DNA of 64,000 nucleotides, taken from the NCBI RefSeq assembly GCF_020532555.1, contig NZ_JAJBBR010000014.1, forward strand, positions 81,748 through 145,747, in the 5' to 3' direction. The notes beneath the pieces are model-generated. The model saw only the letters and a list, made by a program, of their open reading frames with translations. It was not told where the DNA came from and searched no databases. Origin of the DNA: Microvirga lenta (GTDB taxonomy: Bacteria; Pseudomonadota; Alphaproteobacteria; Rhizobiales; Beijerinckiaceae). The position numbers were made by a program, and so were the translations under genes. This document shows positions 52,168 through 60,310 of this stretch, piece by piece (position 1 is the first letter of the stretch; each line of letters starts with the position of its first letter).

Positions 52168-53016
52168 ATGCCAACCAGGCCCAATCTCGGCCCAGGTTTC
52201 ATTCTCTCGTCGCATTCCAGCCCCTCGCCGGTCCTCCTGCGGGATCAGCACAAATCCGACGCTCCGTTCCGGAACAGGCTCCTTCAGGCGCTGCCGCAGG
52301 ATGTGGCCGACGGCCTGCGCCCCCGCCTGGAGCGCGTGGAGCTCAAGCGGCGCCAGATCCTCCACGAACGGCACATCCCCCTGACCCATGCCTATTTCCT
52401 GGAACAAGGTGCGGCGTCGCTGCTCCTGCGGGCGGGAGACGAGGGCGTGATGGAGGTCAGCACCCTCGGACGCTCCGATTTCGTCGGCGTACCTCTCGTC
52501 ATGAACAGCCGCCGCACACCCTGCCGGTGCATGGTCCAGGCACCCGGCTCGGCCTTGCGGATCGAAGCCGACGACCTGGAGAATGCCCTTGCGGAGTTCC
52601 CGGCCCTGCACCGTCTCCTGCTCGGCTATGCGCAGGCCGCCATGACCGAAGCGGCGCAGCTCGCCGTGTGCAATTCCTGCCACAACCTGAAGCAGCGGCT
52701 TGCGCGGTCGCTCCTCGTCGCCAGCACCCGTCTGGGGGAGAACGAGCTCCCGCTGACGCACGAGATCTTGAGCCGCGCCCTTGGCGTTCGGCGGGCCAGC
52801 GTGACCATCGCCATGGGGCAGATGGAGGAGGCCGGCATCGTGAGCCGGGGGCGTGGGCGGGTCGAGATCCTGGACAGGCCGAAGCTCGAAGCCGAGGCCT
52901 GCGGCTGCCACCGGATCCTCTGCGGCGAATACAGGCGCCTCGTCTGCACCGGGGACGACGCGCAACGCAACCTGCCTTGGAGCTCCCCCTACGAAGCAAC
53001 CTCATCGGTGTTCTAG
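52168..53016 (+). CDS. Crp/Fnr family transcriptional regulator
   Basis: 282 residues from the ATG at 52168, preceded by GGAGG; ATGs at 52069 and 52120 lie upstream without such a site. A cyclic-nucleotide-type beta-barrel (about 40-150), a dimer helix and a winged helix (about 190-250) with H-E-I-L-S-R-A-L-G-V-R-R-A-S-V form the standard order. No N-terminal Fnr Cys cluster is present; instead the C-terminus has C-G-C-H-R-I-L-C, which is common in this redox-unassigned branch. A short His/Cys-containing linker N-S-C-H-N-L-K lies in the dimer helix. Signal unknown. Confidence 0.88.
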   Translation: MPTRPNLGPGFILSSHSSPSPVLLRDQHKSDAPFRNRLLQALPQDVADGLRPRLERVELKRRQILHERHIPLTHAYFLEQGAASLLLRAGDEGVMEVSTLGRSDFVGVPLVMNSRRTPCRCMVQAPGSALRIEADDLENALAEFPALHRLLLGYAQAAMTEAAQLAVCNSCHNLKQRLARSLLVASTRLGENELPLTHEILSRALGVRRASVTIAMGQMEEAGIVSRGRGRVEILDRPKLEAEACGCHRILCGEYRRLVCTGDDAQRNLPWSSPYEATSSVF

Positions 53017-53030
53017 CCAAGGATGCTGAC

Positions 53031-53399
53031 ATGTCGAACCTGCGCCTTGCCCTGATCGACGAAGGCCGCTGGAACGTGCGCGCCCCTGCCCCTGACCTTG
53101 ACCCAAACGCCTATGAGGAGGCGCTCGACCGGGCGCTCCTGGCCCTCAGGGAGATCGAATGACGGTACGACTGGGAGAAGGCGGCCATCGAAGAAACACT
53201 CCATCCCCAGCCGTGGAAGGACTGGCGTCTGGAGCAGCTCTCCAAGCGCCGCAGGCGCGAACGGGAGCCGCTCGTTCAGCTGGTATGCTCCCTCCACCAT
53301 CAGGCCACATGCCTGCAGATGGTATCGGGCCTGCCGCTCGCTGCCCGGGAGGCGCCCGGAGATCGCCCGGCGCCCGGCCATGGGAGGCAGGCCTCCTGA
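53031..53399 (+). pseudogene. Small ORF (43 aa) with in-frame TGA and possible broken continuation
   Basis: ATG 53031 (AAGGA upstream) opens a 43-residue frame to TGA 53160-53162, an acidic, Ala/Leu-rich peptide beginning M-S-N-L-R-L-A-L-I-D. Directly after the stop the same frame continues with protein-like sequence (R-Y-D-W-E-K-A-A-I-E-E, then Q-P-W-K-D-W-R-L-E-Q-L) to TGA 53397-53399. Either the first part is a real small protein or a longer gene has been interrupted. The rest of the gap to 53568 holds no gene. No family recognised. Confidence 0.4.
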
Positions 53400-53568
53400 A
53401 CGGCCCTTCGGCCGCCGGGAGCTTCGGCGCTCTTCCGGCACTCTTATTCAAGCCTCCTGTGCCCCATATCCCTTGGTCAGCGGCTCCCTCGAATTGTGTC
53501 GGCCTGTCATCGAACTGTCACGAGATCCTGCTCAGAGTGCGGAACCATAGCTGGCACCATCGGGGGAA

Positions 53569-54102
53569 ATGGGCATGGACAACGAGGTCAAGCATCCTGG
53601 CGTGAAGAGCGTCGGTTGGGCTCTGGTCCAGGCCTCGCGGCTTCACCGGAGCCGCACGGGCGACAAACTCTCCGATCTGGGCCTCTTCGCCGGACAGGAA
53701 CAAGTTCTTCAGGCCCTTGCGAATTCAGGCCCCATGACGATGGGCGAATTGGCCGCCATCCTGCGGGTGCGCCCCCCGACGGCCTCCAAGACGGTCTCGC
53801 GGCTCTCGGCCCTGAAGCTCGTCGAACGCCATACGGAACCGGGCGATGCCCGCATCGTCCGCGTGAAGCTAACGAAGGACGGCAAGCGCAAGGCGGCGTC
53901 CATCAATGCCCTTTGGGACGAGGTCGAGGCCGAGTTGCTGGACGGCTTCGACAACAAGGATCGCAAGCGCCTCAGGAAGCTCCTGCGCCGAGCCGCCAAG
54001 AACCTCGCCAAGGTGTCAGGGGCGGATCAGACCGGCTTCGACGGCGACGACGAACTGGAAGAGCTTCCCCCTGTCGAGGAGCCCCTGGCGGCAACCGCCT
54101 GA
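53569..54102 (+). CDS. MarR family transcriptional regulator
   Basis: 177 residues (ATG at 53569; another two codons later). GGGGGAA precedes. The winged helix includes G-Q-E-Q-V-L-Q-A-L, M-T-M-G-E-L-A-A-I-L-R-V-R-P-P-T-A-S-K-T-V-S-R-L and the wing E-P-G-D-A-R-I-V-R-V. An acidic, basic-then-acidic C-terminal tail (about 130-177) extends beyond the standard length. It regulates unknown targets; the DMT exporter gene 95 bp downstream in the same orientation is a candidate. No palindromic operator was clear in its promoter. Confidence 0.87.
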   Translation: MGMDNEVKHPGVKSVGWALVQASRLHRSRTGDKLSDLGLFAGQEQVLQALANSGPMTMGELAAILRVRPPTASKTVSRLSALKLVERHTEPGDARIVRVKLTKDGKRKAASINALWDEVEAELLDGFDNKDRKRLRKLLRRAAKNLAKVSGADQTGFDGDDELEELPPVEEPLAATA

Positions 54103-54196
54103 GGCGTGGTGGCCTCCCGAGCCCTGTCCAGGGCGCAGGAGGGCCGTGCGTCATGGACATTCGCCGTAACGGAGCCGTGCCGCTAGCATCCTGTGC

Positions 54197-55120
54197 ATGG
54201 CAGACACGACGACACACCCGCTTCTGACCAGGAGCTCCCTGCGCCGGCAGCGGCTGATCGGCATCGCCCTCATGTGCGGGGCGCTGATCTGCTTCTCCTG
54301 CCTCGATGCGACGGCCAAATGGGTCAACCGCTCCGTCGATCCGCTCGTGACGGTCTGGGCCCGCTACATGTCGGCGTTCCTCCTGACGGCGGCTGTGCTC
54401 AATCCCTGGACCCAGCCGGGTCTCCTCAAGACGCGCCATCTCCCCCTGCAGCTCGTCCGCTCCACCCTGCTCTTCCTGTCGACCCTGTGCAATTTCGTCG
54501 CCCTGCAGTATCTGCAGCTCGTCGAGACCATGTCGATCATCTTCTCGACTCCCCTTCTCGTGGCGCTTCTGGCCGGTCCGATCCTGGGGGAATATGTCGG
54601 CGCCCGGCGGATGGCGGCGATCGGGGTCGGCTTCGTCGGCATTCTGGTCATCACGCGCCCCGGCCTCGGCGCCATGCACCCGGCCGTGCTGCTCTCCGTG
54701 GCCGGAGCGGTCGCCTATGCGTTCTACGGCATCACCACCCGCATGCTCGCCTCCCACGACTCGACTGCGACGACGACGTTCTATTCGGGCCTGGCCGGCA
54801 TCGTCCTCATGACGCCGCTGCTGCCCTGGATCTGGACGACACCCCCCTCGCCCCTGACATGGCTTCTCCTGGCCCTGACAGGCGTCTTCGGCGGCCTGGG
54901 GCACTGGCTCCTGATCCTCGCCCACGCGCGTGCTCCGGCCGCGATCCTGTCGCCCTTCATCTACTCCCAGATCATCTGGATGCTGGCCCTGGGCTACATC
55001 CTGTTCGGGGACTGGCCCGATCCCTGGACCTTCGCGGGAGCCGGGATCGTCATCGCCTCCGGGCTCTACTTGCTCTATCGTGAGCGGGTAAGGCATCAGG
55101 AACCGGAGCGTTCGGCATGA
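54197..55120 (+). CDS. DMT superfamily (EamA) transporter
   Basis: 307 residues with ten hydrophobic helices in two EamA repeats; the N-terminus is cytoplasmic with basic R-S-S-L-R-R-Q-R. Q-L-V-E-T-M-S-I-I-F-S-T-P and S-P-F-I-Y-S-Q-I-I-W are typical EamA helix ends. The stop overlaps the start of the TfoX-C gene (ATGA). RarD/YedA-like family members export amino acids or other small metabolites; substrate unknown. Confidence 0.89.
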   Translation: MADTTTHPLLTRSSLRRQRLIGIALMCGALICFSCLDATAKWVNRSVDPLVTVWARYMSAFLLTAAVLNPWTQPGLLKTRHLPLQLVRSTLLFLSTLCNFVALQYLQLVETMSIIFSTPLLVALLAGPILGEYVGARRMAAIGVGFVGILVITRPGLGAMHPAVLLSVAGAVAYAFYGITTRMLASHDSTATTTFYSGLAGIVLMTPLLPWIWTTPPSPLTWLLLALTGVFGGLGHWLLILAHARAPAAILSPFIYSQIIWMLALGYILFGDWPDPWTFAGAGIVIASGLYLLYRERVRHQEPERSA

Positions 55121-55419
55121 ATGACGCGCCCATCGGCACCCTTCCCGGCGTGGGGCCAGTGACCCAGGGCTGGCTGGAGGAGGCAGGCATCCGCACCGTT
55201 GCGGAGCTCCGGGCGGTCGGATCCGTCGATGCCTATCGGCGGCTCAAGTTCATGTTCCCGCGCCGCGTCAGCCTCAACGCCCTCTACGGGATCGAGGCCG
55301 CCCTGCGGGGCTGCCATTGGCTCGACCTGCCGCCTTCCGTGAAGTCCGCGCTTCAGCAGGAGGCGAGGACGATCGACGAAGCCCTTCTCAAGGGCGCAGC
55401 CTCCCGCTGCAGCCTCTAG
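55117..55419 (+). CDS. TfoX/Sxy C-terminal domain protein
   Basis: 100 residues consisting of the helix-hairpin-helix type TfoX_C domain: L-P-G-V-G-P-V-T-Q-G-W-L and A-G-I-R-T-V-A-E-L-R-A-V-G. The E-A-A-L-R-G-C-H-W-L region closes the domain. It lacks the N-terminal TfoX domain of Sxy. Translation is coupled to the DMT gene by a 4-base overlap. Stand-alone TfoX_C proteins are common and of unknown function; competence control is not implied. Confidence 0.88.
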   Translation: MNDAPIGTLPGVGPVTQGWLEEAGIRTVAELRAVGSVDAYRRLKFMFPRRVSLNALYGIEAALRGCHWLDLPPSVKSALQQEARTIDEALLKGAASRCSL

Positions 55420-55450
55420 ACCAGACCGCGACCCCAGACAGGACAGGACG

Positions 55451-56437
55451 ATGACGAAGACCGATATCTTGATGCCGGGACCGATGATGCCGAGCGTGAT
55501 CGAGGCGCTCGACCGGGATTTCGTTCTGCACCGCCTGTGGGAGCAGAGCGATCGGGAGGCCTTCCTCCGCGAGGTCGGCCCGCGGATCCGCGGGCTCGCG
55601 GCCAGCACGGTGGCGGGCCGCACGGATGGGACGCTGCTCGGCCACCTTCCCAATCTCGAGGTGATCGCGAGCTTCGGCGTCGGCTACGACAACGTGGACG
55701 TGGTGGAAGCGGCCAGGCGGGGCATCGTGGTGACCAACACGCCCGATGTGCTGAATGCGGAGGTCGCCGACCTGACGATCGGCCTCCTGATCGCGACGCT
55801 GAGGCAGATCCCCCAGGCCGACCGCTACCTTCGCGCGGGCCAATGGCTCAAGGCTCCATTCCCTCTGTCGCCGACCCTGCGGGAGCGGAAGGTCGGCATC
55901 ATCGGCTTGGGACGCATCGGCAAGGCCATCGCCCGGCGGCTCGAAGGCTTCGACGTCAGCATCGCCTATCATGGCCGGACACGGCAGGAGGGCGTCGCCT
56001 ATGCCTATCATCCGACCCTGAAGGGAATGGCCGAGGCCTGCGACGTGCTGATCGCCATCACCCCTGGCGGCGCCTCGACGAAGCACCTCATCAATGCGGA
56101 GATCCTGAAGGCGCTGGGCCCCAACGGCGTGCTGATCAACGTGGCCCGCGGCAGCGTCGTGGACGAGCGGGCCCTGATCGAGGCGCTGCGCAGCAAGACG
56201 ATCCTGGCCGCCGGCCTCGACGTGTTCGAGGACGAGCCGCGCGTTCCCCAGGAGCTGATCGACATGGAGAACGTGGTTCTTCTTCCCCACGTCGCCTCCG
56301 CCTCCGTGCATACGCGACGCGCCATGGGGCAGCTCGTGGTCGACAATCTGATCTCGTGGTTCGAAGGCAAGGGACCGCTCACGCCTGTGCCGGAGACGCC
56401 CTGGTCCGCCGTGGAACTCCCGGCAGCGGCCGGCTGA
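55451..56437 (+). CDS. D-isomer-specific 2-hydroxyacid dehydrogenase (glyoxylate/hydroxypyruvate reductase-like)
   Basis: 328 residues. The NAD(P) motif G-L-G-R-I-G-K-A is near 155-162 and catalytic Arg in N-V-A-R-G-S, Glu in F-E-D-E-P and His in L-P-H-V-A-S-A form the triad. The N-terminal substrate loop V-G-Y-D-N-V-D is normal. The family reduces glyoxylate, hydroxypyruvate or other 2-oxoacids. It follows the TfoX-C gene by 31 bp and ends next to the tandem AraC genes, which are convergent. Substrate preference is not readable. Confidence 0.91.
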   Translation: MTKTDILMPGPMMPSVIEALDRDFVLHRLWEQSDREAFLREVGPRIRGLAASTVAGRTDGTLLGHLPNLEVIASFGVGYDNVDVVEAARRGIVVTNTPDVLNAEVADLTIGLLIATLRQIPQADRYLRAGQWLKAPFPLSPTLRERKVGIIGLGRIGKAIARRLEGFDVSIAYHGRTRQEGVAYAYHPTLKGMAEACDVLIAITPGGASTKHLINAEILKALGPNGVLINVARGSVVDERALIEALRSKTILAAGLDVFEDEPRVPQELIDMENVVLLPHVASASVHTRRAMGQLVVDNLISWFEGKGPLTPVPETPWSAVELPAAAG

Positions 56438-56441
56438 GCGC

Positions 56442-57467
56442 TCAGGCCCTCAGCTTTTTCAGAAGGGTCTCGCGCGGGGCGACCCCATAGGCGCGCTTAT
56501 AGAGCCTCGAGAACTCGCCCATATGGTTGAAGCCGTTTCCGACGGCGATTTCAGCCATCGATGCGAGGGCCGGATCCGCCTTCAGCAAGGCCAGATGGGC
56601 ATGCTGGAGACGGACCGCACGCAGAAAAGCCATGGGCGACATCTGGCGGAAGTCTTGGAAGCCGTTCTGCAGGCTCCTGGCGCTCACGCCCGCCTCGGCC
56701 GCGATGTCGGCCAGGGAGAGCGGCTCCGAAAAATGCGTCTCGATATAGGCCTCCGCCCGCCTCACGTGATGCGGTGCTGCGGCCCTCTGAGGCTGATGGA
56801 GCAGCCGCGAATAAGTGTGGGTGTGGGTGAGGAGAAATCCGGTCAGCACCGTCTGCTCCAGCTCCAGGCGGGCTGCTGGAATCTGCCGGACGAAGGAGTG
56901 CGGATTGCTTATTTCGCCCGCGGCGTATTGCACGAGGCGCAGCCAGCTCCGCCCCAACCCGTCGTCGAGACGAAGCTCGGGCTCGAATTCGATGGGCTCG
57001 CCGATGTCGCATCCGATCAGCTTCGCGCCGATCTCTGCGATCCTGTGACGGCTCATGACCATGCCGAGGCCTACGCATTCCTCGCCGAAGAGCAGGGCCT
57101 TGGGCGGGCCTGACGAAAAGGTCAGACCGCGCGAACCGTCATTCGTGTAGCGTCGGCCCTTCCACAGCAGGTCGCAGCTCCCCTTCGATATCATGGAGAA
57201 GCCGATCCGGTCATCGGCCTCCTCGGCATCGAGCTCGATCGTGAGGGGGCGTCCGAAACTCATGCTGAAGATGCAGAGCTCCTTCCACCCGTTGAACGCG
57301 AAGGCACAGTCGAAATCCGAGCCGCGATGCAAGGGGGTCAGCTTGTGGCCGATTATGGCTTTGCTGACGACCTCCTCGAACTCGTCGAGCCTGGGTGTCC
57401 TGAAGGCGCAGTCGTCCACGAGAGCACTCTCGGGCTTGAATCCATTCAGGCGATGGTGTGCTGCCAT
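56442..57467 (-). CDS. AraC family transcriptional regulator (tandem paralogue 1)
   Basis: 341 residues. A sensor-like N-terminal region (to about 225) precedes two helix-turn-helix motifs, the first in L-S-L-A-D-I-A-A-E-A-G-V-S-A-R-S-L-Q and the second in I-A-V-G-N-G-F-N-H-M-G-E-F-S-R-L-Y-K. It shares most of its layout and many exact segments with the next AraC gene (57486-58517), so the two are tandem duplicates. The stop lies four bases from the 2-hydroxyacid dehydrogenase stop. Target genes are unknown. Confidence 0.9.
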   Translation of the reverse strand: MAAHHRLNGFKPESALVDDCAFRTPRLDEFEEVVSKAIIGHKLTPLHRGSDFDCAFAFNGWKELCIFSMSFGRPLTIELDAEEADDRIGFSMISKGSCDLLWKGRRYTNDGSRGLTFSSGPPKALLFGEECVGLGMVMSRHRIAEIGAKLIGCDIGEPIEFEPELRLDDGLGRSWLRLVQYAAGEISNPHSFVRQIPAARLELEQTVLTGFLLTHTHTYSRLLHQPQRAAAPHHVRRAEAYIETHFSEPLSLADIAAEAGVSARSLQNGFQDFRQMSPMAFLRAVRLQHAHLALLKADPALASMAEIAVGNGFNHMGEFSRLYKRAYGVAPRETLLKKLRA

Positions 57468-57485
57468 GGATGCTGCCTCTCGGCT

Positions 57486-58517
57486 TTAGCGGATGCGGTG
57501 CAGAGTCTGCCTCGGCGTCTCGCCGAACGTTCGCTTGTAGAGGGTCGCGAACTCGCCCAAATGGCCGAAACCGCAACTGACGGCGATGTCCGTCACGGTA
57601 GCGAATGCCGGGGCTGCTTTCAGGAGCGCCCGGTGAGCGTGCTGGAGACGCATCTGGCGGAGGAAAGCCATCGGCGTCGTGTGGCGGAAGTTCTGAAATC
57701 CGTTCTGGAGGCTCCGCGCACTTACGCCAGCTTGAGCGGCGATCTCGGCAAGCGACAGAGGTTCGGAGAAATGCGCCTCGATATAGGCCTCCGCCCGCCT
57801 CACGTAGTACGGGACAGCAGGAGATTGCGGGCGGAGAAGCTCGTTCGAGTAATTGTGGGAATGCGCGAGCAGAAATCCCGTCACCACCATCTGCTCCAGC
57901 TGCTGACGCGCGGCCGGCAGGCGTCTTGCGAGAGACATGGGATCCCTGAGCTCGCCGGTCGTATACTGCACGAGCCGCAGCCAGCTCTGCCCAGCCGCGT
58001 CGTCGAGGCGAAACTGAGTCTCGAACTCCACTTGCCCGTCGATCTCATGGCCCAGGAGCTTCGAGCAGTACTCCGCGATCCGGTGCCGGCTCATCATGAC
58101 GCCCGAACCATGGCAGTCTTCGCTGAAGCGCAGGATCCGCGGGGGGCCGGAGGTGAAGACGACGCCCATCTGCCCCACGTTTTGATATTCGCGGCCCCGC
58201 AGAAGCAACTGGCCGCTGCCTTCCGTGTTCATCGCGAAGCCGATCCGGTCATCCGAATCCTCCGGCGCGAGCTCCGCCTCCAGTTTGCAGCCGAAGCGAA
58301 CATGAAAGACGCTCAGGTCGCTCCAGCCGTTGAACCCGAACTCGCCGTCGACGGTCACACCTCGGGAATAGGGGCTGAGCCTGTGCTCGGTCACGGTGTT
58401 TTTCAGAACATGCTCGAACTCGTCGAGCCGAGCCGTTCTGAAATTGTATTCGGCGATCAAGCTGCTCTCGGGAGACGAGGCGTCTCCGCCGCCATTCGAA
58501 TGTCTAGATCCGGCCAT
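57486..58517 (-). CDS. AraC family transcriptional regulator (tandem paralogue 2)
   Basis: 343 residues from the ATG at 58517, chosen because AAGGGA sits eight bases upstream and the length then matches paralogue 1; the frame extends to 58712. The two HTH motifs are L-S-L-A-E-I-A-A-Q-A-G-V-S-A-R-S-L-Q and I-A-V-S-C-G-F-G-H-L-G-E-F-A. Shared blocks with paralogue 1 include R-R-A-E-A-Y-I-E and A-L-L-K-A. The 18-bp gap between them suggests an operon. It borders the AT-rich islet at 58.5-59.5 kb. Confidence 0.88.
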   Translation of the reverse strand: MAGSRHSNGGGDASSPESSLIAEYNFRTARLDEFEHVLKNTVTEHRLSPYSRGVTVDGEFGFNGWSDLSVFHVRFGCKLEAELAPEDSDDRIGFAMNTEGSGQLLLRGREYQNVGQMGVVFTSGPPRILRFSEDCHGSGVMMSRHRIAEYCSKLLGHEIDGQVEFETQFRLDDAAGQSWLRLVQYTTGELRDPMSLARRLPAARQQLEQMVVTGFLLAHSHNYSNELLRPQSPAVPYYVRRAEAYIEAHFSEPLSLAEIAAQAGVSARSLQNGFQNFRHTTPMAFLRQMRLQHAHRALLKAAPAFATVTDIAVSCGFGHLGEFATLYKRTFGETPRQTLHRIR

Positions 58518-59075
58518 GGCCGACATCCCTTGGACCGGGGCCCGCCGCCCGATTGCCGCTCCTGTGCAGGGTGCGCTTCGGTATTCTGCCGAAAGCGCTC
58601 CCATGAAGAGCGGCGATCCTCGCCAAACCGAGCTCCGCTTCCCGACGTGTTCCACGCACTGGCAGAAGACGCATCGACGGGATGGGGTCGGGACTGCCCT
58701 CGAAACGAGCACCGCGAAATGCCGGAGAGAACCCCTTGATAGTTATCATATAACTTAGGGTTTCTTCAGGAATGGTCTGCGGAGACGTCTCTAGGTTGCA
58801 TTTAGAAAAACCGGTAATCTGAGATGGTAATAACGGAGTGAAACTACTATCACCGCGACTCGAATACTGACCTCTCGCCATATCGGCCGCCTTCTCAGCT
58901 ACGTTACGACGTAGAGACGCTACTATTCTTACGCTTTTCCGACAAGACGTGCGGCTTTCCGATTTCTTCCAGCAAGCAATCCTGTCAAATTTTTTCTCAC
59001 AGCAGCAAGCAACCAACGCTCACCGCTGAGAAATACCGGCACAAGAAAGAGAAATAATTTTGTTCGGAGGCAGAG
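58518..59075. other. Intergenic region with AT-rich second half and two inverted repeats
   Basis: From about 58740 base composition drops sharply. AGTTAT-CAT-ATAACT (58741-58755) and CTACGT-TACG-ACGTAG (58899-58914) are perfect small inverted repeats that might be operators. A minus-strand frame crosses it but changes from GC-rich to AT-rich composition midway and looks non-coding. No RNA gene was recognised. Confidence 0.5.
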
Positions 59076-59462
59076 ATGAAACCAGCGACCGCATCAAGAG
59101 AAAAGAATCGCCTCTCTAACTTTCTTCAGCGATATTTCTATAACCATTCAATTTTTAAGATAATACGTCACCATATCGCGCCTTTAGCGCAGGAAATAAA
59201 ATCGAAATTCATTTTGTTGCGTGGAGTGATCTTCTACTTGCTAGGAGCCAATAAGAATGCTGTTGCTGACTTCAGCAAGGTTTTGCGCCTCGATTGGCGC
59301 AACGAGTGGGTGGTCATATGGATCGATAGGGCAGAACGAGCCCATAGGATCACCCTCCGTCGACAGGCCTCTCAGGCCGAGGGTGAGGAGAATGGAATGA
59401 TCCGCCCACTCTCGGTCTGGGACAGGCCGACCCGGCACCAATTCGCATTCGCGAGGATATAA
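59076..59462 (+). CDS. AT-rich orphan ORF with one TPR-like unit
   Basis: 128 residues, starting ATG 59076 with GGAGG five bases upstream. The N-terminus is basic and aromatic (N-F-L-Q-R-Y-F-Y-N-H-S). The middle, R-G-V-I-F-Y-L-L-G-A-N-K-N-A then D-F-S-K-V-L-R-L-D, resembles one tetratricopeptide unit. The C-terminal third returns to normal composition and reads like random frame. The first 90 codons are far more AT-rich than any neighbour (18 of 60 G+C in line 59101-59160), a sign of recent transfer. No family recognised; a partial or degenerate gene is possible. Confidence 0.5.
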   Translation: MKPATASREKNRLSNFLQRYFYNHSIFKIIRHHIAPLAQEIKSKFILLRGVIFYLLGANKNAVADFSKVLRLDWRNEWVVIWIDRAERAHRITLRRQASQAEGEENGMIRPLSVWDRPTRHQFAFARI

Positions 59463-59496
59463 GAACAACGTCCCGGTGCGGGCCACTCAACTTCCT

Positions 59497-59526
59497 GGGC
59501 GGAGCCTTCCGAGGGAGGCTCCGCCC
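59497..59526 (+). terminator. Intrinsic-type terminator after the AT-rich ORF
   Basis: A perfect 11-bp stem (59497-59507 with 59516-59526) with 8-base loop is followed by TCTTCTC. It lies between the AT-rich ORF and the convergent SDR gene, whose stop is at 59532. Confidence 0.7.
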
Positions 59527-59531
59527 TCTTC

Positions 59532-60278
59532 TCAAAGGGCAAATCCGCCGTCGACGAGGTGAACCTGCCCGGTCGTGTAGCTGGATTCATCCGAGGCCAG
59601 GTAGACGGCGAGCCAGGCCACCTCCTCCGCCGTGCCGAGACGCCCCATGGGTTGGCGATCGATGAAAGCCTGTCGCACGGCATCGAGGCCCTGGCCTGAA
59701 CTCTCCGCCTGGGCCTGAATCCGCTCATCGAGGGAGGGCGACTGGATGGTGCCGGGGCAGATGGCATTGGCACGGACGCCGCGGCGGATGAAATCCGCCG
59801 CGACCGCCTTGGTGAGCCCGATGACCGCCGCCTTCGTGGCGCCATAGACATAGCGGTTCGGAATGCCCCGCACGGAGGAAGCGCCGGACGCGATGTTGAC
59901 GATCGAGCCCCCTCCCCTGTCCAGCATCCCCGGCAGCGCCGCCTTGATCGTCCGGTGCATGGATTTCACGTTAAGGTCGAACGAAAAATCCCAGTCCCGG
60001 TCCGAGCAATCGAGGACCGTGCCGTGATGCACGAAGCCCGCCGCGTTGACGAGGATGTCGAGAGGCCCGGTCTCGGCCAGGAGCCTTCCCACGTCCTGAT
60101 CCGAGAGGACATCGAGCCTGCGATGCTCCGCCCCGGCAAGACCTTCGAGCTTCTCGGGGTTGAGGTCGGTCGCCCAGACCCTTGCGCCCTCGCGCACGAA
60201 TGCCTCGGCGATGGCCCGGCCGATGCCTTGCCCGGCGGCGGTGATAAGGGCCGTCTTGCCTTGTAGCCGGTCAGCCAT
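59532..60278 (-). CDS. Short-chain dehydrogenase/reductase, sugar-acid pathway type
   Basis: 248 residues from the ATG at 60278 with GAGGAG upstream. The NAD motif is G16-x-G18-x-G20, the catalytic Y145-x3-K149 with Ser near 131-134, and N-A-A-G at 78-81. The best-fitting relatives are 2-keto-3-deoxy-L-fuconate/L-rhamnonate dehydrogenases, judging by the D-R-L-x-G-K-x-A-L-I-T-A-A-G start. The 32-bp gap to the upstream dehydratase gene supports one operon. It would oxidise the dehydratase product. KduD-like activity is an alternative. Confidence 0.87.
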   Translation of the reverse strand: MADRLQGKTALITAAGQGIGRAIAEAFVREGARVWATDLNPEKLEGLAGAEHRRLDVLSDQDVGRLLAETGPLDILVNAAGFVHHGTVLDCSDRDWDFSFDLNVKSMHRTIKAALPGMLDRGGGSIVNIASGASSVRGIPNRYVYGATKAAVIGLTKAVAADFIRRGVRANAICPGTIQSPSLDERIQAQAESSGQGLDAVRQAFIDRQPMGRLGTAEEVAWLAVYLASDESSYTTGQVHLVDGGFAL

Positions 60279-60310
60279 GATGCTCCTCGCGCTGAAATCC
60301 TGCCGGATGT

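Noticed and set aside
53013..53441. A 142-codon minus frame over the small-ORF region
   Set aside because: Overlaps a plausible plus-strand small gene, has no ribosome site and no recognisable domain, though it cannot be fully excluded.
58504..59016. A 170-codon minus frame in the region before the AraC genes
   Set aside because: Crosses from GC-rich to AT-rich DNA, contains no domain and overlaps AraC paralogue 2 upstream sequence.
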